Positions 16,107-25,563 are shown, numbered from the stretch's first letter. The stretch: DNA of 64,000 nucleotides from Kribbella sp. VKM Ac-2569 (GCF_004216905.1 NZ_SGXJ01000002.1:1364001-1428000); one strand, 5' to 3'. The notes: generated by a model from the sequence alone, not told the origin. Translations and numbers: made by a program.

Positions 16107-16188
16107 GACAGGAAGTAGTCCGCGATCCCGGTCCGCTCAGGCGGACGCCCCGCGGGAAAAGTCGGTCCTGGAGGCACTACCTCCTGTC
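16107..16188. other. Long-range inverted repeat with nested hairpin
   Basis: GACAGGAAGTAGT (16107-16119) is complementary at 12 of 13 positions to ACTACCTCCTGTC (16176-16188). Inside it is a perfect GTCCGC-TCAG-GCGGAC hairpin. It fills the gap between the HD gene stop and the ABC exporter promoter; it may act as a terminator for the HD operon or be a structured RNA. Only the pairing is observed. Confidence 0.45.
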
Positions 16189-16189
16189 G

Positions 16190-16759
16190 TTAGACGACCG
16201 CGTACCCCGTGGCCTCGCTCAGCCCGGCCAGCGACGGGTCGCCGTAGCGGGACCGCAACGAAGCGAACCTCAGCATCTTGTCCGCGCCGAACCGGGCGAC
16301 CTCGGCGGCGTAGGTGTTGCCAGTGAGGAACACCGGCGGGAGCCGCTTGCTGTGGAACTTGTCGGCGTACATGACCAGCTCCTCCTCCGGCGTCCGCGGG
16401 AGGTAGTCGTCGACCGGGATCGGCAACGCCTGGCGCACCACGTCGTCACGCGTGATCCCGACGCCGGTATGACACGACGCGAACCGGCAGAGCTCGACCG
16501 GGACGCCGAGGGACGCCAGCAGTTCGTGTCCCAGTACGCCGTGCCGCACGTACGCCGTCAACTCCAGGCGATACACCCCGATGTCGTGGAGCAGCGCGCC
16601 CGCACGCACCAGGTCGGTGTCGATGTCCACGCCGGCGAAGAACTGTTCGGCGATCGAGCACACCAATCGGCAGTGCTCATGGACGAGCTCGAACGCGTCG
16701 CGGCTCGGCGCGTACTCCCGGTGCAGCGCGCGGATCTCGCCGTCGGTCGGGATCTCCAT
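16190..16759 (-). CDS. HD domain protein
   Basis: A 189-residue HD-superfamily protein. Metal motif AGALLHDIGVYRLEL supplies the HD pair, with an earlier His (VHEHCRLVCSIAEQF) and a later RFASCHTGVGI. The C-terminal YADKFHS segment carries the last Asp. Such proteins hydrolyse phosphomonoesters or nucleotides; substrate unknown. ATG 16759 overlaps the TetR stop by one base (TGATG), so it is in the TetR/TIM-barrel/Ppx transcription unit. Confidence 0.85.
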   Translation of the reverse strand: MEIPTDGEIRALHREYAPSRDAFELVHEHCRLVCSIAEQFFAGVDIDTDLVRAGALLHDIGVYRLELTAYVRHGVLGHELLASLGVPVELCRFASCHTGVGITRDDVVRQALPIPVDDYLPRTPEEELVMYADKFHSKRLPPVFLTGNTYAAEVARFGADKMLRFASLRSRYGDPSLAGLSEATGYAVV

Positions 16760-17349
16760 CAACCGGTCAGGTGCAGCTGAAGGACCGGCGCCAACCGGTC
16801 GATCAAGGTCTCGACGTCGATGGAGGCGACCGGTTCGAGCCCGACCAGGTACCGGACGATCGCGGCACCGACCAGCTGCGTGGCGACCAGGCCGACCCGC
16901 AGTTGCGCATCCGGTACGTCGAGCACCTGGGAGACAGGCTGGATGATCATCTGGGTGATGCCTTCGCGCATCATCCGCGCGACCTCGTCGCTGGTGACGA
17001 CGCTGCGGAACAGCGCCTTCATCCGCTGCTGCCCGTCCGGCGACTCCCAGACACCGAAGAACACGGTCGCGATCCGGCGCCCCATCTCGTCGTGCGGTCC
17101 GTCGACGATCTGCGCGGCGACCCGGCGCGGGTCGACCGGGATCGCCATCGCCTCGATGAACAGCTCGTCCTTGCTGTCGAAGTAGTGGTGCACGAGCGCC
17201 GCGTCGACACCGGCCTGGCGTGCGACGGCCCGGATCGACGTGGCCGCGAATCCCTTGTCCGCAAAGGATTCCCGGGCGGCCTGCACGATCTCTCCCCGAG
17301 TATCCGGTCCCCCTGGGCGGCGTCCCGGCGTACGGCCGGTAGTTGTCAC
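16759..17349 (-). CDS. TetR family transcriptional regulator
   Basis: A 196-residue regulator. HTH at residues 20-65: [40 protein letters not shown]. The C-terminal half carries [20 protein letters not shown], typical of TetR_C ligand domains. GTG 17349 overlaps the upstream isomerase-like gene stop by 4 nt (GTGA), and its own stop overlaps the HD gene start, so it is embedded in a tight operon. It may act on this operon or on the exporter operator at 16056-16071; both are inference. Confidence 0.93.
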   Translation of the reverse strand: MTTTGRTPGRRPGGPDTRGEIVQAARESFADKGFAATSIRAVARQAGVDAALVHHYFDSKDELFIEAMAIPVDPRRVAAQIVDGPHDEMGRRIATVFFGVWESPDGQQRMKALFRSVVTSDEVARMMREGITQMIIQPVSQVLDVPDAQLRVGLVATQLVGAAIVRYLVGLEPVASIDVETLIDRLAPVLQLHLTG

Positions 17350-18209
17350 GGAGTCAGCTCCGAGATCTCACCTTCCGGGGTGACCGCGAACGACGTACGC
17401 CGGGACCGGGAGGCTCCGGGCCCGACGAAGTGCTTGCGGGTGAACTCGAGCGACTCGACCAGGTCGACCTCACGCTCGGAGCGGCTGGTCGCGCGGCGGG
17501 TGTTGATCTCGATGATGATGTGGCCGCGGAAGTCCTGCTGCGCGAGGACGCCCAGCAGGTCCGCGGCGCGTTGCGTGCCGCGACCCGGGACCAGGTGCTC
17601 GTCCTTCGCGGAGCCGGTGCCGTCGGTCAGGTGCACGTGGGTCAGGCTCTTGCCCATCGTCGCGGCCAGCTCGACGCAGTCCTGCTCGGCGGTGGACGCG
17701 TGCGACAGGTCGAGGGTGGTGTGCGCGTACTCCTGCTCGGTCGGGTCCCAGCTCGGCGCGTACGCCTGCAGGTCGCGGCCGGGTGCGCGCCACGGGTACA
17801 TGTTCTCCACCGCGAGCGTCACGCCCGTCTGGGCCTCCAGCCGGGCGATCCCCTCGACGAACCCGCGCGCGTAGTCCCGCTGCCAGCGGAACGGGGGGTG
17901 TACGACGACCACGTCGGCGCCGAGCTCCTTCGCCGCCTCGGCGCTGCGCTCGAGCTTGCTCCACGGGTCGGTCCCCCAGACCCGCTGCATGATCAGCAGG
18001 GTCGGGGCGTGAAGCGCGAGCACCGGCAACTGGTGGTAGTCGATCAGCCGCTGGATCGCGTCGATCTGGGTGCTCAGCGGATCGATCCCGATCATCACCT
18101 CGACACCGTCGTACCCGAGCCGGGCGGCCAGCTCGAAGCCGCTCGCGGTCGACTCCGGATAGACAGAGGCGGTGGACAGGCCGATCTTGGCGGTCGTACG
18201 GGGGTTCAT
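17346..18209 (-). CDS. Sugar phosphate isomerase/epimerase family TIM-barrel protein
   Basis: A 287-residue Xylose-isomerase-like/AP-endonuclease-2 fold protein. Visible strand-end motifs: [75 protein letters not shown] and [10 protein letters not shown]. Metal ligands of the family (Glu, Asp, His, Glu) are plausibly present. Mycobacteria have a homologous gene between ppx and proC. Reaction unknown. ATG 18209 follows GGTGA, with the Ppx stop just upstream. Confidence 0.86.
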   Translation of the reverse strand: MNPRTTAKIGLSTASVYPESTASGFELAARLGYDGVEVMIGIDPLSTQIDAIQRLIDYHQLPVLALHAPTLLIMQRVWGTDPWSKLERSAEAAKELGADVVVVHPPFRWQRDYARGFVEGIARLEAQTGVTLAVENMYPWRAPGRDLQAYAPSWDPTEQEYAHTTLDLSHASTAEQDCVELAATMGKSLTHVHLTDGTGSAKDEHLVPGRGTQRAADLLGVLAQQDFRGHIIIEINTRRATSRSEREVDLVESLEFTRKHFVGPGASRSRRTSFAVTPEGEISELTP

Positions 18210-18213
18210 TCGT

Positions 18214-19146
18214 TCACCGAGGTTGCAGCTGGTCGAGCCGGGACAGGATGACGCCTTCACGCAGGGCCCACGGGCAGACCTCGAGCGCGGGCAGGTCGAA
18301 GAGGTCCATCACGGCGTCGGCGACCAGCGCGCCGGCGGTCAGCTGGGACGCGCGGCCGGCCGAGACCCCGGGCAGGGCGGCCCGCTCGGCGGCGGTCATC
18401 TTGGTCAGCTTCGGGATCCACTCGTTCAGGTCGTCCCGGTTCAGCGTGCGCGGCACGTACGGTCCGTCGGCGGACGGGGCCGCACCGGCGATCCGAGCCA
18501 GGGAACGGAACGTCTTGCTGGTGGCAACCGAACGCTGCGGCTTACCGGCCCGCAGCACCGGACCGGCGACCGCGGCCAGCTCCATCCGGATCCGGCGACG
18601 CAGCGCCCGGACCTCGTCCTTGTTCGGCGGGTCCGCGGTCAGCCCCTCGCGGGTCAGCCGGCCCGCGCCGAGCTGGACCGACTCCGCCACGGTCGGCTGC
18701 TCGTCCGACCCGGCCGCGATCTCCAGCGAGCCGCCGCCGATGTCGAACACCGCCAGGCGCCCGGAGGACCAGCCGAACCATCGCCGTACCGCCAGGAAGG
18801 TCAGCCGTGCCTCGACTTCGCCGCTCAGCACCTCGAGATCCACGCCGGTCTCGTCGCGGACCCGGCCCAGCACCTTCTCGCCGTTCGGCGCCTCGCGGAG
18901 CGCCGAGGTGGCGAAGGCGAGCACCGACTCGCAGCCCTTGTCCTCTGCCAGCTCGACCGCCTGCTTGGTGAACGCGACCAGCCCGTCGGCACCGGACTGG
19001 TCGATCTTGCCGTCCTTGTCCAGGTGCTCGGCCAGTCGCAGCTCGATCTTGTGCGAGTACGCCGGCAGCGGCGCGGCACCGCGATGCGCGTCCACCACGA
19101 GCAGATGGACGGTGTTGGATCCCACGTCGAGTACGCCGAGCCGCAT
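18214..19146 (-). CDS. Ppx/GppA family phosphatase
   Basis: A 310-residue ASKHA-fold exopolyphosphatase/pppGpp phosphatase. Motifs: [15 protein letters not shown] (phosphate loop 1), [37 protein letters not shown] (loop 2), QLGAGRLT and a late GVILSRL. Homologous to mycobacterial Ppx1 (Rv0496), which degrades short polyphosphate. The C-terminal HD domain of longer Ppx proteins is absent, as usual in this group. It leads the operon with the TIM-barrel, TetR and HD genes. Confidence 0.93.
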   Translation of the reverse strand: MRLGVLDVGSNTVHLLVVDAHRGAAPLPAYSHKIELRLAEHLDKDGKIDQSGADGLVAFTKQAVELAEDKGCESVLAFATSALREAPNGEKVLGRVRDETGVDLEVLSGEVEARLTFLAVRRWFGWSSGRLAVFDIGGGSLEIAAGSDEQPTVAESVQLGAGRLTREGLTADPPNKDEVRALRRRIRMELAAVAGPVLRAGKPQRSVATSKTFRSLARIAGAAPSADGPYVPRTLNRDDLNEWIPKLTKMTAAERAALPGVSAGRASQLTAGALVADAVMDLFDLPALEVCPWALREGVILSRLDQLQPR

Positions 19147-19232
19147 ACCCTCACGCTACTGGACGACCGGAGTATTCACTGTTCTGGAGTCGTCGTTCAC
19201 GGATCGCCGGGTCCTGCGCGTACGCTTTCCGG

Positions 19233-19973
19233 GTGCCTGAGGTTTCTCTCGATTTTCCCCGTGCCTGGGTCGAGTTCACCGACCCCGCCGACCCCGACCA
19301 GGTCTTCCGCTGCGACCTGACCTGGCTGACCTCCAACTGGTCCTGCATCTTCGGCGGTGGCTGCCAGGGGATCTACAAGGGCCGTCCGAACGACGGCTGC
19401 TGCACCCTCGGTGCGCACTTCTCCGACGCCGACGACGAGAAGCGGGTCAAGAAGTACGTCAAGGAGCTCGGCAAGGACGACTGGCAGTTCCGCAAGGAAG
19501 GCCGGAACAACGGCTGGGTCGAGACCGACGACGAGGGCGACCGCAAGACCCGCGTCTGGGAGGGTGCGTGCATCTTCCTGAACCGCCCGGGGTTCGAGGG
19601 CGGCGCCGGGTGCGCGCTGCACGGGCTCGCGTTGAAGCGCGGCGTACATTTCGTCGAGACCAAGCCGGACGTGTGCTGGCAGCTGCCGATCCGGAGGACC
19701 TTCCGCGAGGTGGAGCGGCCGGACGGGACGTCGTACACCGAGGTCGGCATCGGGGAGTACGACCGGCGCGGCTGGGGACCGGGCGGGCACGACCTGGACT
19801 GGTACTGCACGGGCAACACCGAGGCGCACATCGCGGTCGAGCCGGTGTTCGAGTCCAGCAAGGTCGAGCTGCAGACGCTGATGGGTCTCAAGGCGTACGA
19901 CGTACTCGCCGACCTGTGCCGTCAGCGCCTGGAGGCCGCGCGGCCGTTGCTGCCGCACCCCGCCTCTAAGTAG
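19233..19973 (+). CDS. Cys-rich conserved protein of unknown function
   Basis: A 246-residue soluble protein with nine or ten Cys: [53 protein letters not shown] and WYCTGN. The CxnCxnCC spacing recalls YkgJ/DUF3109-type zinc- or iron-binding proteins, but I cannot assign the family firmly. GTG 19233 is the start; conserved-looking DFPRAWVEF begins soon after. It is divergent from ppx and its 3' end overlaps the epimerase gene by 8 nt. Confidence 0.7.
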   Translation: MPEVSLDFPRAWVEFTDPADPDQVFRCDLTWLTSNWSCIFGGGCQGIYKGRPNDGCCTLGAHFSDADDEKRVKKYVKELGKDDWQFRKEGRNNGWVETDDEGDRKTRVWEGACIFLNRPGFEGGAGCALHGLALKRGVHFVETKPDVCWQLPIRRTFREVERPDGTSYTEVGIGEYDRRGWGPGGHDLDWYCTGNTEAHIAVEPVFESSKVELQTLMGLKAYDVLADLCRQRLEAARPLLPHPASK

Positions 19974-20919
19974 CGATCTTGCCGTTGTCGACGAGCCAGC
20001 TGATGCCGGAAAGCGCTGCCTCGAACGCGGAGTAGCGCGGACGGAAATCGAGCAGTCGGGCGGCCTTCTCCATCGAGCAGTGGGGGCTGTGCTCGACGTG
20101 GTCCCAGGTGGCGGCCGCGTCCAGCTTGGGCAACTGTTGTTGCAGCTGGCCGATCGGCAGGAAGCCGAGTCGCGAAGGCCGGCCGAACCAGTCGGCGACC
20201 GCGTGGGCGTACCCGCGCAGGGTGATCGCGTCACTCGCGACGGCGTGGAAGCTCTCGCCGATCGCGGTCGAGCGACTCGCGATCGCGGCCAGGAACACGC
20301 CCGCGACATCGTCGGCGTGGACCGGGTTGAGCGTCTCCAGGCCGAGGTTCGGCAGTAGGACGTCATGCCCCTGGGCGAGCTTCTCGTAGACGGCGAGGTC
20401 GAAGTTGCCGGCCGGATTGACCGGCGTCCAGCCGGGGCCGCAGATGTGACCGGGGTGGACGATCGTGACCGGGAAGCCGTCGCGGCGGGCCTTGGCGAGC
20501 AGGTAGCCCTCGATCGCGGCCTTCTGCTTGCCGTAGTCGCCGAACGGCTTGCGCGGCGCGTCCTCGCGGGTCGGGACGCTCACGCTCGGGCCGTGGACCC
20601 AGATCGTGCCGCAGTGCAGCAGGTGCTGGATCTTCCCTTCGACCGCCTCGGTGAGCTGCCGGGCGCTGTCCTCGGTGAAACAGATCAGGTCGATGACGAC
20701 GTCCGGGCGCAGGTCCGCGACCCGTCGGCCGAAGGTTCCCGCGGCATCCTCCGCGGCCCGGTCGACCTGGACGAACTCCACGTTCTTCCAGGTTCCGTCC
20801 GAGTGGTACGGCGTACGCTCGCCGCGACTCAGCACCGTGACGTCGTGTCCGAGCCGGATCAGCCGCGGGACGAGATAGGTTCCGATATGACCGGTACCGC
20901 CGATGACTACTGTGCGCAT
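19966..20919 (-). CDS. NAD-dependent epimerase/dehydratase family protein
   Basis: A 317-residue extended SDR protein. [11 protein letters not shown] is the Rossmann nucleotide-binding loop; the active-site pair is YGKQKAA (Tyr, Lys); [10 protein letters not shown] and [10 protein letters not shown] are typical later segments. No sugar-nucleotide neighbours, so substrate is open. ATG 20919 is the start. The frame remains open far upstream, but that sequence has no domain. Convergent with the Cys-rich gene (8-nt overlap). Confidence 0.88.
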   Translation of the reverse strand: MRTVVIGGTGHIGTYLVPRLIRLGHDVTVLSRGERTPYHSDGTWKNVEFVQVDRAAEDAAGTFGRRVADLRPDVVIDLICFTEDSARQLTEAVEGKIQHLLHCGTIWVHGPSVSVPTREDAPRKPFGDYGKQKAAIEGYLLAKARRDGFPVTIVHPGHICGPGWTPVNPAGNFDLAVYEKLAQGHDVLLPNLGLETLNPVHADDVAGVFLAAIASRSTAIGESFHAVASDAITLRGYAHAVADWFGRPSRLGFLPIGQLQQQLPKLDAAATWDHVEHSPHCSMEKAARLLDFRPRYSAFEAALSGISWLVDNGKIAT

Positions 20920-20979
20920 GACACCTGAGCGTAGTCCGACACACCCTGGGGGCCGCGAGTGTCGGTGGAGGGCGTAAGA

Positions 20980-21621
20980 ATGACAGGCATGCGTTTGGAT
21001 CATCTGTCGTACGCGTGCGGGCCTGATGGGTGCCGGGCGACCGTCGAGCGGCTGTCGGCAGCGCTCGGGGCGGAGTTCGTCGACGGTGGGGTGCATCCGC
21101 GTTTCGGCACGGTGAACCACATCCTCCCGCTGGAGAACGATCGGTATGTCGAGGTGGTCGACGTGCTCGACCACCCGGCGTCCGACAAGGCGCCGTTCGG
21201 TCAGGCGGTCCGGGCCCGCAAGGAGCTCGGCGGCGGCTGGCTGGGCTGGGTGGTGGCGGTCCGCGACATGGACCGGATGGAGAAGCGCCTCGGCCGGCCG
21301 GCGGTCCCCGGCAACCGGCACCGCCCGGACGGGCTGAACCTGACCTGGCGGCAGATCGGCGTGAAGGGCCTGATCGCCGACCCGCAGCTGCCGTTCTTCA
21401 TCCACTGGGACGACCTCGGCGAGCACCCGTCGATCGGCGGCAAGGACATCAAGCTCACCGGTCTGGAGATCGCGGGCGACCCGACCCGGGTCACCGACTG
21501 GATCGGCCACCCCGCCGACCACCTCCTCGACGACCTCGACGTCGCCTGGGTCGGCCCGAACGGTCAGCCGGGACTGGTCGCCGCCGTCTTCACCACACCG
21601 AACGGGATCGTTCGCCTGTAA
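20980..21621 (+). CDS. VOC / glyoxalase-like domain protein
   Basis: A 213-residue protein of the Glyoxalase_3-like type: MTGMRLDHLSYACG, FGTVNHILPLENDRYVEVVD, and a second half with LPFFIHWDDLGEHPS and DLDVAWVGPNGQPG. His and Glu near strand ends could bind metal. No substrate evidence. ATG 20980 has GGAGGG 7 nt upstream; the frame begins slightly earlier at 20959. Divergent from the epimerase gene; promoter likely in the 60-nt gap. Confidence 0.75.
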   Translation: MTGMRLDHLSYACGPDGCRATVERLSAALGAEFVDGGVHPRFGTVNHILPLENDRYVEVVDVLDHPASDKAPFGQAVRARKELGGGWLGWVVAVRDMDRMEKRLGRPAVPGNRHRPDGLNLTWRQIGVKGLIADPQLPFFIHWDDLGEHPSIGGKDIKLTGLEIAGDPTRVTDWIGHPADHLLDDLDVAWVGPNGQPGLVAAVFTTPNGIVRL

Positions 21622-21634
21622 TCCGTCGTACCGC

Positions 21635-21680
21635 TTGACCTGTGGTTGCCGTAGGCCTAACGTACAACCAAATGGTTGTA
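21635..21680 (+). promoter_or_regulatory. arsR promoter and operator, near-leaderless
   Basis: TTGACC (-35, 21635-21640), 17-nt spacer, TAACGT (-10, 21658-21663), then ATG at 21672. The operator TACAACCA-AA-TGGTTGTA (21663-21680) is a perfect 8-bp palindrome around a 2-bp centre, and the start codon sits in its middle. Transcription would begin at or within a few bases of the ATG. This is the classic layout of an autorepressed ArsR-type gene. Confidence 0.75.
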
Positions 21681-22022
21681 GATGAACAAGTGGTCGATCG
21701 ACTGCTCCACGCATTGGCCGACACGACGCGGCGCGACATCGTGCGGCGGTGCCTGGTCGGCGAGGCGTCGGTGTCGCGGCTGGCCGAGTCGTACCCGATG
21801 AGCTTCGCGGCCGTGCAGAAACACGTCGCCGTACTGGAACGGGCCGGGCTGGTGAGCAAGGAACGCAGTGGCCGCGAGCAACTCGTGCGGACCGACGTCG
21901 ACGCCGTACGGCGGGCTCGGGACGCCCTCGACCAACTCGAGGCGACCTGGCGCGGACGTGTGGACCGGATGTCCGACCTATTGACCGAGAGGACTGAGGA
22001 CGATGAGCGTGACCAGCGTTGA
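21672..22022 (+). CDS. ArsR family transcriptional regulator
   Basis: A 116-residue winged HTH: VVDRLLHALADTTRRDIVRR, SRLAESYPMSFAAVQKHVAV (recognition helix), LVSKERSGREQLVRTDVDAV. No metal-binding Cys cluster, matching the SdpR-like branch that pairs with SRPBCC proteins. Start ATG 21672 lies inside its operator. It overlaps the SRPBCC gene by 20 nt, so the two are co-transcribed and probably translationally coupled. Confidence 0.92.
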   Translation: MVVDEQVVDRLLHALADTTRRDIVRRCLVGEASVSRLAESYPMSFAAVQKHVAVLERAGLVSKERSGREQLVRTDVDAVRRARDALDQLEATWRGRVDRMSDLLTERTEDDERDQR

Positions 22023-22485
22023 CAAGGATCTCGACGCACTGACCCTGACCCTGATCGCCGATTTCGAGGCGACCGCCGAGCGGGTGTGGGACCTGTGGGC
22101 GGACCCGCGCAAGCTCGAACGCTGGTGGGGACCGCCGACGCATCCCGCGACGATGGTCGATCACGATCTGACGCCGGGCGGTGCGGTCACGTACTACATG
22201 ACCAGCCCGGAAGGCGAGAAGTACCACGGGCGGTGGAACATCACGGCTGTCGACGTGCCGACGTCGCTTGAGTTCATCGACACCTTCGCGGACTCCGACG
22301 GGAAGCCGGTCGACAACATGCCGGTCAGTACGACGCAGATGCGACTCAGCTCGCACGACGGGAAGACACGGATGGAACTGCGGGCAGTGTTCGACACGCG
22401 AGCGCAGATGGATCAGTTGCTCGGCATGGGGATGGACGAAGGGCTGAAGCAAGCCGTCGGGCAGATGGACGCGTTGCTCGCTTAG
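22003..22485 (+). CDS. SRPBCC (AHSA1-type) domain protein
   Basis: A 160-residue START-like fold protein. ADFEATAERVWDLWADPRKL and ERWWGPPTHPATM are diagnostic of AHSA1/CalC-type members, and the C-terminal helix (GMDEGLKQAVGQMDALL) closes the cavity. The ligand is unknown. ArsR/AHSA1 pairs are very common in actinobacteria. Overlaps arsR by 20 nt at its start and the wax ester synthase gene by 4 nt at its end. Confidence 0.9.
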   Translation: MSVTSVDKDLDALTLTLIADFEATAERVWDLWADPRKLERWWGPPTHPATMVDHDLTPGGAVTYYMTSPEGEKYHGRWNITAVDVPTSLEFIDTFADSDGKPVDNMPVSTTQMRLSSHDGKTRMELRAVFDTRAQMDQLLGMGMDEGLKQAVGQMDALLA

Positions 22486-23870
22486 TGGATGTTCTCGAGC
22501 TCGGCGAGTGAGGTCTCTAGGTGGCCGAGCATGCGTTGCAGGTGCGGGACGGTGCGGCGGCAGCCGATCAGGCCGAAGTGGAGTTCGTGGGCGTAGCTGG
22601 TGACGCTGATGTTCAGCGCCTGGCCGTTGAGGACGATGCTCGCGGGGTAGAGGCCGAGCAGGCGGGAGCGGTTCCAGTAGAGCGGGCTGTCCGCGGGGCC
22701 GGGCACGTTCGAGATGACCACGTTGTACGGCGGTGCCGTGTGGCCGGCGACGCCTGGTAGGACCGCGGCGGGACCGGCGACGCCGAATCCGAGTGCGCCG
22801 ACGATCAGGTTCTGCAGTGGGCTGAGGTCGGACAGGACGCGTTTGCCGTGCGCGGTCGACGCCATGATCCGGCGGATCCGGCGCTCGGGATCCGCCTGGT
22901 CGGTGGCGAGGTCGGCGATCAGCGTGGCGAGCGAGTTCCCGCCTCCGGGGGCGTCGTCCGACGTACGCAACGAGACCGGCACCATCGCGGTCAGCGCCTT
23001 GTCCGGCAGCGCGTCCAGCTCGAGCAGATAGTTGCGCAGGGCCCCTGAACACATCGCCAGCAATACGTCGTTCAGCGTCGCGCCGGTGATCGCCCGGACC
23101 TTCTCCAGCCGTTCGATCGGCCACGACTGCGCCGCGAACCGCCGCGCGCCGGTGACCGGCTGGTTGAAGATCGTTCGCGGCGCCTGGAACGGCATCGTCG
23201 AGAGCAACAGGCTCTTCACGCCGGCCAGCGGGAGACCGGCCAGCCCGGCTGCGGTCTTCAGTGCGTCACCCGGCACCTTGGCCATCGCCTGCAGCAACCC
23301 GGTCTCGGGCCGCGGCTCGGCGGCCTTCGGCGGCAGCGCGTACGTGGCCGGCATACCGGTGCGGGCCGGGTCGGTGGTGAGGGTGTCCTGCATCCAGCGC
23401 AGCGCGGTGACGCCGTCGATCATCGAGTGGTGAATCTTGCTGTAGATCGCGAACCGGCGGCCTTCGACGCCCTCGATCAGGTGCATCTCCCACAGCGGGC
23501 GGTGCCGGTCGAGCAGTGTCCCGTGCAGGCGGCTGGTGAGCTCGAACAGCTCGCGGTACCGCCCGGGACGAGGCAGCGCGGACAGCCGGACGTGGTACTC
23601 CAGGTCGATCTCGTCGTCCTGTTCCCAGGACCAGTAGCCGAGGTCCACCGGCCGGTTCCGCACCCGGCGCGCGAACACCGGATTCACCTCCGGCGCCGTC
23701 ACCATCTCGTGGTACAGCCGCGACACGAAGTCCCGCGACGACTCCGGGAACACATGATCCCGCCCGGCCCCTTCCGGGAGCTCGAACAACATCAGCCCAC
23801 CGACATGCATCGGCTGCTCCCGCGACTCCCCACCCAGGAACATCGCATCCAGCGGCCCCACCACGGTCAT
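22482..23870 (-). CDS. Wax ester synthase/diacylglycerol acyltransferase family protein
   Basis: A 462-residue bifunctional WS/DGAT-type acyltransferase. The catalytic HHxxxDG motif is IHHSMIDG at residues 146-153; the N-terminal PLDAMFLGGES and C-terminal PPYNVVISNVPGP and NGQALNISVTSYAHELHFGL are family landmarks. These enzymes make triacylglycerol or wax esters from acyl-CoA at the membrane. ATG 23870 is preceded by GGGAGGTGAGG. No lipid genes adjoin. The 126 nt upstream to the next gene hold no clear element. Confidence 0.92.
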   Translation of the reverse strand: MTVVGPLDAMFLGGESREQPMHVGGLMLFELPEGAGRDHVFPESSRDFVSRLYHEMVTAPEVNPVFARRVRNRPVDLGYWSWEQDDEIDLEYHVRLSALPRPGRYRELFELTSRLHGTLLDRHRPLWEMHLIEGVEGRRFAIYSKIHHSMIDGVTALRWMQDTLTTDPARTGMPATYALPPKAAEPRPETGLLQAMAKVPGDALKTAAGLAGLPLAGVKSLLLSTMPFQAPRTIFNQPVTGARRFAAQSWPIERLEKVRAITGATLNDVLLAMCSGALRNYLLELDALPDKALTAMVPVSLRTSDDAPGGGNSLATLIADLATDQADPERRIRRIMASTAHGKRVLSDLSPLQNLIVGALGFGVAGPAAVLPGVAGHTAPPYNVVISNVPGPADSPLYWNRSRLLGLYPASIVLNGQALNISVTSYAHELHFGLIGCRRTVPHLQRMLGHLETSLAELENIH

Positions 23871-23996
23871 GGTCCTCACCTCCCGGCAAACCATCGTGGT
23901 CGTCGTACCAAAGCGCGTCTACACCCCCACAACAGCCTTCACCCAGAATTGGTTACCTCGGCAGCAACTGAGTCATCAACTATCGGACGCCCTCGG

Positions 23997-25421
23997 CTAA
24001 TCGAGCGGGCGGTAGTTGACGCCGAGGTTCTCGATGCGGGTGAGGTGGGGGCGGAGGCGGGTGAGGAATTCGTCGTACGAGACCTTCGGGGAGCCCCAGG
24101 CGCGTTCGGCGAAGGCGGACAGGCGCGGCAGGAGCATGTAGCCGACCTGCTCCGGGCCTTCCATGTACTCGGTCCAGATCTGGCACTGGGTTCCGACGAT
24201 CAGCGCCTTCTCCTGGTCGGACAGCGCCGCCGGGATCACCTCGAAGTCGTACACCTTCTCCAGCGGGATGTCACCGCCGATGGCGAGCGGCTCGGTGGCA
24301 GGGTCGCCCTGGTAGTAGTCGAAGTACACCGACTCGCACGGCGCCATCACGACCTCGTGCCCGGCCTTCGCCGCGACCTCACCGCGCTGCGCACTGCGCC
24401 ACGCCATGATGACCGCGTCCTTCGGGCAGTCGGTCTCGACCATCTCGTCCCAGCCGACCAGCCGGCGCCCTTCCTCGACCAGCACCTCCGCGACCTGCGC
24501 GGTGAACCAGCCCTGCAGCTGCCCCGGCTCGTCCAGCCCGAGCTCGGCCTGCCGCTTCTGCGCCGCCTCCGACTCGGCCCACTGCACCGACGGGCACTCG
24601 TCGCCGCCGAGATGGATGTACGGCGACGGGAAGATCTCCAGCACCTCACGCAGCACGGTCTTCACGAACTCGACGGTCGCGTCGTTCACGTTCAGCACGT
24701 CGTCGCTGATGCCCCAGTACGGCCGGACCGTCAACTGCTGGTCCGGGTGGTTCCCGAGCTCCGGGTACGCCGTGATCGCGGCCTGCATGTGACCGGGCAG
24801 GTCGATCTCGGGTACGACGGTGATCCCGCGGTCCGCGGCGTACGCGACGATCTCGCGCAGGTCGTCCTTGGTGTAGAACCCGCCGTGCGGCGTGCCGTCG
24901 TACTCGAACTCCTGCTGGCCGTGCGACATCTTGCCGACCATGGTCTCGGCCCGCCACGCGCCGACCTCGGTGAGCCGCGGGTACGCCTCGATCTCGACCC
25001 GCCAGCCCTGGTCGTCGGTGAGGTGGAAGTGCAGCACGTTCAGCCGGTGCAGCGCGAGCACGTCGATGACCTTGAGGACGAACTCCTTCGGCATGAAGTG
25101 CCGCGCGACGTCGAGCATCATCCCGCGCCAGCCGAACCGCGGTGCGTCCTCGACGTGCGCCAGCGGCACGGCGACCTTCCCGTCGTCAGCCGGCTCCGCC
25201 GACTCGACCAGCTGGGCGTACGTCGTCTCCGCGTGCCGGAGCGCGTCCTCGGAGCCGGCCGTGAGCCGGGCGCCGTCGGCGCTGATGTCGATGCGGTACT
25301 CGTTCGGGTCGAGGTTCTCGACCACGTCCCGGACGGCCTCACCCACCGGGTCGGCAGTGATCCACCGGCCTTCGTCGACGGTGAGTTGTCGCGGGGCAGG
25401 GACGATCGCGATGTCGGACAT
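23997..25421 (-). CDS. Family GH20 beta-N-acetylhexosaminidase
   Basis: A 474-residue glycoside hydrolase. An N-terminal GH20b-type domain (IVPAPRQLTVDEGRW) precedes the TIM barrel: RGMMLDVARHFMP, LNVLHFHLTDDQGWRVEI, VVPEIDLPGHMQAA, and IHLGGDECP with the catalytic Asp274-Glu275 pair. WTEYMEGPEQV is the usual late motif. It removes terminal GlcNAc/GalNAc from chitin or glycan fragments. No signal peptide is visible, so it probably acts in the cytoplasm on imported oligosaccharides. Start ATG 25421 after GGAG. Divergent from an MFS gene; the 142-nt gap shows no firm promoter. Confidence 0.92.
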   Translation of the reverse strand: MSDIAIVPAPRQLTVDEGRWITADPVGEAVRDVVENLDPNEYRIDISADGARLTAGSEDALRHAETTYAQLVESAEPADDGKVAVPLAHVEDAPRFGWRGMMLDVARHFMPKEFVLKVIDVLALHRLNVLHFHLTDDQGWRVEIEAYPRLTEVGAWRAETMVGKMSHGQQEFEYDGTPHGGFYTKDDLREIVAYAADRGITVVPEIDLPGHMQAAITAYPELGNHPDQQLTVRPYWGISDDVLNVNDATVEFVKTVLREVLEIFPSPYIHLGGDECPSVQWAESEAAQKRQAELGLDEPGQLQGWFTAQVAEVLVEEGRRLVGWDEMVETDCPKDAVIMAWRSAQRGEVAAKAGHEVVMAPCESVYFDYYQGDPATEPLAIGGDIPLEKVYDFEVIPAALSDQEKALIVGTQCQIWTEYMEGPEQVGYMLLPRLSAFAERAWGSPKVSYDEFLTRLRPHLTRIENLGVNYRPLD

Positions 25422-25563
25422 CCGGAGTCTCCAGAGGCGCGGTGAGATATGTCAGAACGATCCTATAAGCGTGCGGAAGTGCGTGGAAGTCGGTCGCGGA
25501 GCGCAGTCGTGAGCATTCATAACGGAGCTGCCTTCTGCGTCAGGTTCATGAGAAGGTTTGCCC

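Noticed and set aside
19966..23124. Extended N-terminus of the epimerase frame up to 23124
   Set aside because: The upstream part has no domain and covers the VOC, ArsR and SRPBCC genes on the other strand. The SDR start at 20919 is complete.
25422..25563. Promoter pair between the GH20 and MFS genes
   Set aside because: TAGGAT and CATATC elements are present but no matching -35 at acceptable spacing was found.
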